Positions 1 through 5,625 of a stretch of 12,479 bases of DNA are shown here, piece by piece (positions within the stretch are counted from its first letter, which is position 1; each line of letters opens with the position of its first letter). This DNA comes from JAXGPP01 sp964436865 (GTDB taxonomy: Bacteria; Planctomycetota; Planctomycetia; Pirellulales; Thermoguttaceae), in NCBI GenBank assembly GCA_964436865.1, contig CAYTFK010000211.1, positions 1 to 12,479 of the forward strand. The letters are read 5' to 3'. The position numbers and the translations under genes are program-made. Under the pieces are notes generated by a model, which saw only the letters and a list, made by a program, of their open reading frames with translations, searched no databases and had not been told where the DNA came from.

Positions 1-1031
1 GCCGGCAAGTCGCGGGAGCCCTCCGCGATCGTCTGGAACGTCCGGCGGAAGTCGTAGAACGTCCGGCCCTCCACCTTCGCCTTGACCGCGATCCGCTGAT
101 ATTCGGCCGTCACGCGGTAGCCGGTCGCCAGGGCATAGTAGGCTTTGCCTCGTGGGCCGATGAATAACAGGTGGGCGTCGGCCTTGTTCTCGGGCGTCGG
201 CCGATGCTTCAGAACAGCACGGATAGCCTTGACTGTCTCGGGCCAGAGCGGGATCCGGCGGTTGATGCCGGTCTTCGGCCGCGGGTAGACCAGCCAGCCG
301 CCTTTCAGGTCGATCGCCTTAACCGGCAGGTGGGCAAGGTCGGTGTTTCCAAGGGCACCGTTCAGTGCCAAATGGATCATCGCCCGGCCGTTGACCGTCG
401 CGTGTTCCAGGAGGGCCGTAACCTGCTCCCGGGTGAACAACCGCGGGCCGGCTTCGGCTCGGGCCTTCCGCAGAACTTTCGCCGCTGGTTTCTTGAACCC
501 GGGCCCGAACCGGGGCGGCTTGTCGATCAGCCCGGCATCGAATCCAAACTTGAAGATCGAGCGAACCCGCTGGATTTCGTTTCCCAGCCTGACCGGCCCC
601 CACTGCTTCGCAATGCTTCCCCGCAACCGCTGGAAGTCGGCCCCCGCCAAGTCGTCAACCGGACGATGCCGGCCGAACGCCTTGAGCAACCGCTTGCAGG
701 TGGCAAAGTATTCGTCGTATGTCCGCTGGGCCAACTCGCCCGCGTCCAGAAGGGCCTTTTTGTGGGCAGTGAACGCGTTACAGAGAGAATGAACGTCCGG
801 GGCCTCTGACTGTTCGGCACGTGGGTTTCGGCCCGCCAAGAGGGCTTCCCGCTCTCTGTTCCACCGGGCCAGGGCATCATTGCCGCTGGGATCGTCGGCA
901 ATCTTGCCGAAATAGACCATCCGGCCGCGAACCTTTTTGGCCCACCGCCCGGTCTGGTGCCGAAAGAGGGGGAATCCAGGAAACGGCTTTGCCGCTTTCC
1001 CGTTGGGGGGAAGTGCTGTAGACTTTGGCAT
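1..1031 (-). CDS. Tyrosine recombinase / phage-type integrase (3' end cut by window edge)
   Basis: About 343 residues are visible in one unbroken frame and the gene runs off the left edge. The N-terminal 75 residues look like a small DNA-binding arm. Residues about 85-170 resemble the SAM-like core-binding domain, and from about 200 the catalytic domain follows. Visible catalytic-domain marks are G228-N-T-D (box I), the beta-hairpin lysine K253 in PRPKTGINRR, and box II Y326-D-F-R329-R-T-F. The usual box I arginine is a glycine and the first histidine of HxxR is a tyrosine. From memory, many planctomycete integrases share this GNTD form, so it is probably a lineage variant and not decay. The C-terminal nucleophile tyrosine lies outside the window. 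The ATG at 1031 is supported by GGAGGT at 1038-1043 with 6-nt spacing. It probably moves or excises a genomic element to the left; no cargo is visible here. Confidence 0.88.
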   Translation of the reverse strand, partial: MPKSTALPPNGKAAKPFPGFPLFRHQTGRWAKKVRGRMVYFGKIADDPSGNDALARWNREREALLAGRNPRAEQSEAPDVHSLCNAFTAHKKALLDAGELAQRTYDEYFATCKRLLKAFGRHRPVDDLAGADFQRLRGSIAKQWGPVRLGNEIQRVRSIFKFGFDAGLIDKPPRFGPGFKKPAAKVLRKARAEAGPRLFTREQVTALLEHATVNGRAMIHLALNGALGNTDLAHLPVKAIDLKGGWLVYPRPKTGINRRIPLWPETVKAIRAVLKHRPTPENKADAHLLFIGPRGKAYYALATGYRVTAEYQRIAVKAKVEGRTFYDFRRTFQTIAEGSRDLP

Positions 1032-1059
1032 GATGCCACCTCCGGTCCAAAGGTTAGGT

Positions 1060-1100
1060 GGTGTCTGACACCCGCCCTTGCCCCGGGCGGGTGTCTTTTT
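1060..1100 (+). terminator. Strong hairpin with T-tract in the integrase leader
   Basis: GACACCCGCCC (1067-1077) and GGGCGGGTGTC (1085-1095) form a perfect 11-bp stem with a 7-nt loop, followed on the plus strand by five Ts (1096-1100). It has the form of an intrinsic terminator for plus-strand transcripts, although no plus-strand gene precedes it. On the minus strand it lies in the integrase 5' leader. The left arm also overlaps the 13-bp palindrome GGTGTCTGACACC (1060-1072), so two pairings compete for the same bases. Confidence 0.6.
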
Positions 1101-1111
1101 CAACTGCATTC

Positions 1112-1139
1112 AGTATAACTGGTGTCAAACGGGTGTCAA
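1112..1139 (-). promoter_or_regulatory. Sigma-70 type promoter of the integrase gene
   Basis: Reading the minus strand, a perfect -35 TTGACA (1139-1134) and a -10 TATACT (1117-1112, five of six consensus bases) are separated by 16 nt. Transcription would begin near 1105 and give a leader of about 75 nt before the integrase ATG. The -35 box and the spacer are made of two tandem 11-bp units, so the promoter overlaps a repeat that could bind a regulator. Confidence 0.7.
1118..1139. repeat. Tandem 11-bp repeat overlapping the integrase promoter
   Basis: Plus-strand units ACTGGTGTCAA (1118-1128) and ACGGGTGTCAA (1129-1139) differ at one position. The core GGTGTC also occurs at 1060-1065 and 1090-1095, and inverted as GACACC at 1067-1072, giving five copies within 80 bp of the integrase start. 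A helical-turn period over a promoter suggests an operator or recombinase arm-type sites; which protein binds is not known. Confidence 0.6.
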
Positions 1140-1169
1140 CCAACAGCGAACATTGAAACAGGAATTGAC

Positions 1170-1182
1170 GTAAACCGTTTAC
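1170..1182. promoter_or_regulatory. 13-bp palindrome between integrase and tRNA-Ser
   Basis: GTAAACCGTTTAC has two perfect 6-bp arms around one central base. It lies directly after TTGACG (1165-1170), a possible -35 box for the tRNA, and 12 bp before the tRNA 5' end. It could be an operator; no binding protein can be named. Confidence 0.35.
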
Positions 1183-1194
1183 CAGTAAGAACTT

Positions 1195-1281
1195 GGATGG
1201 GTGGCCGAGTGGTCTAAGGCGACGGTCTTGAAAACCGTTGTGGGCGCGAGTCCACCGGGGGTTCGAATCCCTCCCCATCCG
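1195..1281 (+). tRNA. tRNA-Ser (anticodon UGA)
   Basis: The 7-bp acceptor stem GGATGGG (1195-1201) pairs with CCCATCC (1274-1280), followed by discriminator G. The anticodon stem ACGGT/ACCGT encloses loop CTTGAAA with anticodon TGA at 1229-1231, which reads UCN serine codons. A long variable arm (TGGGC/GTCCA stem) marks it as a class II tRNA, and the T loop TTCGAAT is canonical. The 3' CCA is not encoded. It stands 163 bp upstream of the integrase start; tRNA genes are frequent integration targets, but no duplicated tRNA 3' end is seen in the window. Confidence 0.97.
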
Positions 1282-1296
1282 CTTTGGAGGACAACC

Positions 1297-1569
1297 GTGG
1301 AGTGTCGGCCTGGGTGCGGCGCGTGCTGCGTAGCGCTATCGATTTCGTCGCCGATTCCGGGCATGCCGGGCGGCAAGGCTGCGGGCGAGAGATGCATCCA
1401 GCTCACCGTTGACAACCGATGTCGGCTGTACGGCACCGAGGTCCGACCGGACGTCTGTAATCGACTGCGCCCTAACGAGGAAATGTGTGGCGAGTCGGCC
1501 CGTCACGCGTATCGCTATCTTTCCCAGCTTGAACGAACGACGTCTCCTTCCCATTCGGCAGTCGCCTGA
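1297..1569 (+). CDS. YkgJ/UPF0153 family cysteine-cluster protein
   Basis: A 90-residue protein with eight cysteines: C3, C7, C10, C11, C33, C42, C54 and C64. The N-terminal ECRPGCGACC motif and the later VRPDVCNRLRPNEEMCG pattern match the YkgJ/UPF0153 group (E. coli YeiW type), a proposed zinc or iron-sulfur chelating family without a settled role. The frame stays open upstream through the tRNA, so the start must be chosen. GTG at 1297 is preceded by GGAGG (1286-1290) with 6-nt spacing, and the family motif begins immediately afterwards. It follows tRNA-Ser by only 15 bp and is very likely made from the same transcript. Confidence 0.85.
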   Translation: MECRPGCGACCVALSISSPIPGMPGGKAAGERCIQLTVDNRCRLYGTEVRPDVCNRLRPNEEMCGESARHAYRYLSQLERTTSPSHSAVA

Positions 1570-2517
1570 TTTTGTGGAGCAACCAGCGGCTGTTTGACGA
1601 TTCCGTTCGTCTGGCCCGAACCCTGCCGGGGCGGTGTGCGTCTCTGCAAGTGGTGGCGACGCGGCACCAGCAGCGTCTGACATTCGTCTGGACAGACACT
1701 TGTGCAGACGGGTGGTGATTCGTCCGTTGCCGTTTCGAGCGGATGGGGTTCGCAATTGGGAATTAGCGGCTCAGTCTGGAATTAGACTGCTTCCCGTTGT
1801 GGGGGCAGGGGCGTATGATCCCAGGTGACAATCTTGCGACGGCTCAGGCGGAAATGAGCGCGGCTTTCGCACCGTGATCTCACCTGCACGCTCGCATACT
1901 GGTAGGCTTGGGGGGCATGGCTCGGGCTACCCTGCCAATGGCTGGAAAAAATCTCGCGTTACCCCCCTTGACCTAATAAGGGGATGCCGAGAAAATGGGA
2001 ACCTGCCGTTTGGGTATTGCGTAGTATGAGAGGTCGGCGCAGGCAAGAGCTTCCCCGCAAGAGTTGGGGAGGCAGTCTGATGCGAAGCACGAGCTGAGAC
2101 GGTCGACGGCGCTTCCGTGCTGATGGCGCGGGAGATCCCGTGACGCTCCGACGGGCGGAAATTGTCGGGTGCACGCGAGACCTACAGCCCTCTCTGGTAA
2201 GGCTGGCGACTTCGGTTGGCTGGCCGCGACGTTTCGCCGAGTCGCCCCTGAGGGCCTGGCTTCGGCCGGGCTTGATGGTGCGTAAAGGGTGCGGTGCCCG
2301 CCGCTGAACTGTGGTGTGGTATCCCCGTTCGCCTGCGAGATCCTGAAGAACAGTGTGAATTGATCGGCGCCGTAGAGCGTTATTGGGCGGTCGCTGTGCA
2401 GCCTCGCCCCAGCCGCTGCGATGCAGGGCGGGCTGGTAGGTTGCCGGAGCCGTTCGGACGATCGACCAAGGAAACAAAGCCGGCCCGGAAAGCCGCGCTG
2501 GATGGAGTAGAGAGAAA
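1570..2517. other. 948-bp gap without a convincing gene; structured upstream region of the sigma factor gene
   Basis: Short open frames here have no recognisable protein features and no good ribosome binding site. The second half carries several good hairpins when read as plus-strand RNA: GCTTCCCC/GGGGAGGC near 2050-2075, AGCACG/CGTGCT near 2084-2122, CAGCC/GGCTG at 2185-2205, a 10-bp stem with one bulge (2205-2215 with 2237-2246), and GCCTGGC-TTCG-GCCGGGC at 2254-2271. No T-tract follows them. I tested the segment by eye against RNase P RNA, tmRNA, group II intron and hammerhead motifs and found no match. Confidence 0.5.
1968..1996 (+). promoter_or_regulatory. Possible sigma-70 promoter far upstream of the sigma gene
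   Basis: TTGACC (1968-1973) and GAAAAT (1991-1996, four of six consensus bases) are 17 nt apart. The -35 lies inside a small inverted repeat, CCCCTT (1964-1969) and AAGGGG (1978-1983). If used, it would give a leader of about 515 nt before the sigma ATG. The -10 is weak and this is a tentative call. Confidence 0.25.
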
Positions 2518-3951
2518 ATGATGAACGAGACCAAATCGGATCTGGTCCGGACGTACCTGGCGCAGATCAACGACATCCCGCTGATGACACGCGAAGAGGA
2601 GCTGTCGGCAGCCAAGCGGATCGAGCAGGCCCGCGATCGCTTCCGTTCGGCGGCACTGGAGTCTGATTATATCGTTCAGACCGTGCTTGCCCAGTACCAA
2701 CTCGTCGTCGACGAGAAGATTGGCTTGCACCGCGCGGTCGAGGTGTCAATCGCCGACGCCGGCGAAAAGCGGCGGCTGCTGCGGTTGGTGAAGACCAACC
2801 TCAACCGTTTTCTGCAGTCGCTTGAGAAGGACCGCGCCGATTTCGCGGTCGTGCTCTCGAGCGACGGCAAAGATCGTCGCGATGCCTGGCGGCGCGTCAT
2901 CGTCCGTCGTCATGAGACGGGGCGCGTGATGGAGAAGACGCGGCCGAAGATCCGCCTTCTGGAACGCGCGGCGGCCGAATTGTGCAAGCTCTCCCGCCGC
3001 ATGGATCGAGTCCAAGAGGAATTGGACGCGACCACTAACGAAGTCCGGGCAGCGGAGCTTCGCGATGAGCTCGCCCAGTTGATTGACTTGGCCCAGGAGA
3101 ATCCGGCCAGCGCCCGCCACCGTGCGGCGCGGATCCGCAGACTGCAGCGTGACCACGACGCCGCGCGGCAGGAATTGTCGACACGCAACCTGCGCCTGGT
3201 GATTTCGGTCGCCAAGCAGTACCGCAACCGCGGCCTGGGCTTCCTCGACCTGATCCAGGAGGGGAACACTGGGCTCATGCGGGCGGTAGATAAATTCGAG
3301 CATTCTCGCGGCTTCAAGTTCTGCACCTATGCTACCTGGTGGATTCGGCAGGCCATCACTCGGGCCATCAGCGACCAGAGTCGTACGATCCGCGTGCCCG
3401 CTTACATTTCCCAACGTCTGGGAAAATTGCAGGATCTGGGGGGCGAAGGTGAGGGCGTCGAGCAGGACGCGGGCATTGAAGAAGCGGCCGAAACGACCGG
3501 CCTGCCTTTGCAGGAGACTCACCGAGCGCTGCGGATTTGCCGTCCGCCGTTGTCGCTTGATCAGCCGATCGGGCGCCGCGACGAAGGATCCCGCGGCGAG
3601 GCACTGCCCGACTACCGCGAGGCAGATCCGTCTGAGGAACTCGACCGCGACCTGCTCAAGTCGCGGATTGCCGAGGCCCTGCAGGTGCTCAACGACCGCG
3701 AGCGCGAAGTGATTCGGCTGCGGTACGGTTTGACCGACGGCCGGGCCCATACTCTGGGCGAGATCGGCCGCGCGTTTTCCGTCAGCCGCGAGCGCGTGCG
3801 ACAGATCGAAGCCCGAGCCGTGCAGAAACTGCAGGATACCGACTCGCTGCAGAAACTGTCTGGCTTCCTTCACCACCCGAGCTCGACTCCGCGGCGGATT
3901 CCGGCCCCAGATCATCGGCGAAACATCACCTACTTCGCCGAGAGCGTCTGA
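2518..3951 (+). CDS. RNA polymerase sigma factor, RpoD/sigma-70 family (lacks region 1.1)
   Basis: A 477-residue sigma factor. Region 1.2 is at about residues 6-40 (YLAQINDIPLMTREEE). A helical, charged non-conserved stretch of about 175 residues follows, then region 2 at about 219-292 (NLRLVISVAKQYRNRGLGF and TYATWWIRQAITR), region 3 at about 295-385, and region 4 at about 388-445 with helix-turn-helix VSRERVRQIEARAVQKL. Regions 2.4 and 4.2 are near-canonical, so it should recognise promoters of the housekeeping type. There is no acidic region 1.1, and the insert before region 2 is long for a group 2 sigma, as in RpoD itself. ATG 2518 is preferred over ATG 2521 because GGAG at 2504-2507 is 10 nt upstream. 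It could be the primary factor or one of several paralogues; the window does not decide. Confidence 0.95.
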   Translation: MMNETKSDLVRTYLAQINDIPLMTREEELSAAKRIEQARDRFRSAALESDYIVQTVLAQYQLVVDEKIGLHRAVEVSIADAGEKRRLLRLVKTNLNRFLQSLEKDRADFAVVLSSDGKDRRDAWRRVIVRRHETGRVMEKTRPKIRLLERAAAELCKLSRRMDRVQEELDATTNEVRAAELRDELAQLIDLAQENPASARHRAARIRRLQRDHDAARQELSTRNLRLVISVAKQYRNRGLGFLDLIQEGNTGLMRAVDKFEHSRGFKFCTYATWWIRQAITRAISDQSRTIRVPAYISQRLGKLQDLGGEGEGVEQDAGIEEAAETTGLPLQETHRALRICRPPLSLDQPIGRRDEGSRGEALPDYREADPSEELDRDLLKSRIAEALQVLNDREREVIRLRYGLTDGRAHTLGEIGRAFSVSRERVRQIEARAVQKLQDTDSLQKLSGFLHHPSSTPRRIPAPDHRRNITYFAESV

Positions 3952-3978
3952 CGCCCTTCCGCCGAGCAGGCCATTAAC

Positions 3979-4018
3979 CGCGACGTCCGGCCGTGATGGA
4001 CCAGGACGTCGCGTTTTT
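3979..4018 (+). terminator. Rho-independent terminator of the sigma factor gene
   Basis: CGCGACGTCC (3979-3988) and GGACGTCGCG (4004-4013) form a perfect 10-bp stem with a 15-nt loop, followed by TTTTT (4014-4018). It starts 27 bp after the sigma stop codon and separates it from the convergent BON gene. Confidence 0.9.
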
Positions 4019-4050
4019 ATGCGCGAGCCCGGTGGATCGCGCCAGCGCTG

Positions 4051-4338
4051 TCACGCCTCGACCGTAGCGGCGGCGGGGATCACTTCCACCTGGTTGTCGA
4101 GGGTAACGATCCCCTCCAGCCGTTGAAGCACAATGCTCTGCGCGATCTGCTTGAGGTAGAAATTCGAGACCTGCCCGCGCAGCGTCAGCACTCCATCATG
4201 CCACTCGCACCATATGTAGCGGACTTCGGGGTACGAAGAACGCCTCAGTGCGCCGGTGGCGAGGGCCTCGAAATACTTGGCGCTGTTGCCGTAATTGCCA
4301 TGAGCATCCGTGAGTGGCGGTTTATTCTCCAAGTCCAT
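4051..4338 (-). CDS. Small BON-domain protein
   Basis: A 95-residue protein with one BON domain at about residues 25-90, shown by GVLTLRGQVSNFYLKQIAQS and the closing LEGIVTLDNQVEV strand pattern. BON domains are alpha/beta modules in osmotic-shock proteins such as OsmY and in secretins, thought to contact phospholipid or envelope components. There is no signal peptide or membrane segment, so this one is probably cytoplasmic. The frame is open to a GTG at 4344, but that codon overlaps the ribosome binding site. ATG at 4338 with GGAGGT (4343-4348) 4 nt away is the better start. It converges on the sigma gene across the terminator. Confidence 0.82.
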   Translation of the reverse strand: MDLENKPPLTDAHGNYGNSAKYFEALATGALRRSSYPEVRYIWCEWHDGVLTLRGQVSNFYLKQIAQSIVLQRLEGIVTLDNQVEVIPAAATVEA

Positions 4339-4688
4339 CTGCACCTCCGCAACCAGCTTAGTATTTCTAAAGTCAACAACGGGGCCGAAGCAGCGACCAT
4401 TCTATTTCTCGCTGCATGCATCTCGCAGTCAGGTAATAGATGATCGCGATGCCAGGGTGTCCCCGGCCCCGACCCAGGAATTCACTTACCTCGAATCGGG
4501 CAGATCGTCTCGATCAACGGCTGGGCGACCGCCAACTCGTCCGAAGGTCGACCTGCTCCGTACAATGATTTTGGCTTCGCCGTTCGATGAATCGGAACGG
4601 ACCACGTCCCAGGGCTGAGCGACCCGCTTCGGTGGGGCTCCCAACCTTGCTCATTTCCAACGCAGAACCTCGATAGGAGGGGTCGTCA
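4339..4688. other. Divergent 350-bp intergenic region
   Basis: This region lies between the divergently transcribed BON gene and hydrolase gene and must hold both promoters. A TACAAT box (4561-4566) reads toward the hydrolase but has no good -35 partner. On the minus strand TTGACT (4377-4372) reads toward BON, also without a clear -10 partner. I see no gene or RNA. Confidence 0.4.
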
Positions 4689-5354
4689 ATGAGCGAGAAA
4701 ACAATGGCCCGTCAGACGGAAATAGTCATTCCGTGCGACGGCATCCCCCTTGCCGGAACGTTGGCTTCGCCCGACGAGTCCAACGCGATTGTTGTCTTTG
4801 TACATGGCAGCGGCAGCGGCCGATTCAGCCCCCGTAATCAGGGTGTGTCCGAGGTGCTGCATCCGGCTGGCTTCGCCACGATCCTCCTGGATCTGCTCAG
4901 TCCGGAAGAGAAGGCCATCGACCAGTACACCCGGCATCTCCGCTTCGACATCCACCTGTTGACACGCCGGGTGGCAGCGGCGCTCGACTGGCTGGCCGGC
5001 GATGCCCAGTTCCGCGACTGCCCGGTGGGCTTGCTGGGCGCCAGTACGGGTGCGGCCGCCGCCCTGGCCGCGGCGGCCGAGCGGCCGGAGATCGTCCGAG
5101 CGATCGTCTCGCGCGGCGGGCGACCCGATCTGGCCGGCGACACCCTCCCCCGCGTCCGGGCTCCAACTTTGTTCATTGTCGGCGGATTCGATAGCCAAGT
5201 GCTGGAGCTGAATCGCCGGGCTGCGAAGCTCATGAAGGTCGAGAATCGGATCGATGTCATTCCCGGGGCAGCCCATCTCTTTGAGGAGCCGGGCACGCTG
5301 GAGGAAGCCGCCAACCGCGCTCGCGACTGGTTCTGCCACCATTTGCTCGATTAG
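4689..5354 (+). CDS. Alpha/beta hydrolase, dienelactone-hydrolase-like
   Basis: A 221-residue alpha/beta hydrolase. The oxyanion-hole region is V38-H-G-S-G-S-G after the second strand. The nucleophile elbow is G117-A-S119-T-G, and the other triad residues are D168 in VGGFDS and H196 in PGAAHLFEEPG. No cap domain or signal peptide is visible, so it is a compact cytoplasmic enzyme that hydrolyses an ester or similar bond in an unknown substrate. In some bacteria close relatives are found beside or fused to phosphoribosyltransferase domains; no such domain is present here. AGGAGG at 4675-4680 lies 8 nt before ATG 4689, which favours it over ATG 4704. The gap of about 270 bp to treZ suggests a separate transcript. 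Confidence 0.9.
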   Translation: MSEKTMARQTEIVIPCDGIPLAGTLASPDESNAIVVFVHGSGSGRFSPRNQGVSEVLHPAGFATILLDLLSPEEKAIDQYTRHLRFDIHLLTRRVAAALDWLAGDAQFRDCPVGLLGASTGAAAALAAAAERPEIVRAIVSRGGRPDLAGDTLPRVRAPTLFIVGGFDSQVLELNRRAAKLMKVENRIDVIPGAAHLFEEPGTLEEAANRARDWFCHHLLD

Positions 5355-5435
5355 CCCTCCCTCGGCGCGCCGCCGGGTGGCCAAACCCATGTCGGGCTAC
5401 TGGATTCACCGATGGGTGGCGGCACTACCAGACCC

Positions 5436-5455
5436 TACATTGAACGTACATTGAA
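5436..5455. repeat. Short tandem TACATTGAA repeat upstream of treZ
   Basis: TACATTGAA occurs at 5436-5444 and again at 5447-5455, an 11-bp period, in the gap between the hydrolase gene and treZ. It could be a pair of regulator half-sites about 170 bp upstream of the treZ start, or chance. Confidence 0.3.
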
Positions 5456-5625
5456 GTGGAGCGAGGCAGAGCGTTGCGAAGCCGAGGGCGTGAATGCCGC
5501 CCGGGTGTTCGCTTTCGATACACGCCCCCACAGAATCAACGGCCACAGGAACTTGAGCGAAGCGAGGCGATCGCTTGATCACCGGTTCGAGGCCGGCGGT
5601 TGTCGCAGAACAGGACGGGACACAA

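Noticed and set aside
171..809. 212-codon plus-strand open frame
   Set aside because: It is antisense to the integrase, whose frame shows recognisable family motifs; no ribosome binding site or protein features.
2070..2130. Hammerhead-like CTGATG...GAA string
   Set aside because: The core needs CTGANGA followed by a stem and GAAA; here CTGATG is followed directly by CGAAG with no stem II.
1985..2450. RNase P RNA, tmRNA or group II intron
   Set aside because: No GAGGAAAGTCC-type core, no tRNA-like ends with a tag frame, and no domain V hairpin could be found by eye.
2294..2521. 75-codon plus frame whose stop overlaps the sigma ATG (ATGA)
   Set aside because: The overlap imitates translational coupling, but the peptide has no recognisable features and no good ribosome binding site; it lies in the structured upstream region.
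1959..2615. 218-codon minus frame before the sigma gene
   Set aside because: It runs into the sigma coding region, is rich in Arg, Ser and Pro, and has no start context.
2746..3915. 389-codon minus-strand open frame
   Set aside because: Shadow of the sigma factor gene caused by high-GC codon usage; the plus frame has clear sigma regions.
5575..5625. TTG 5575 as the treZ start
   Set aside because: Possible, since GAGG lies 7 nt upstream, but the added 17 residues resemble nothing in the family; GTG 5626 preferred with low certainty.
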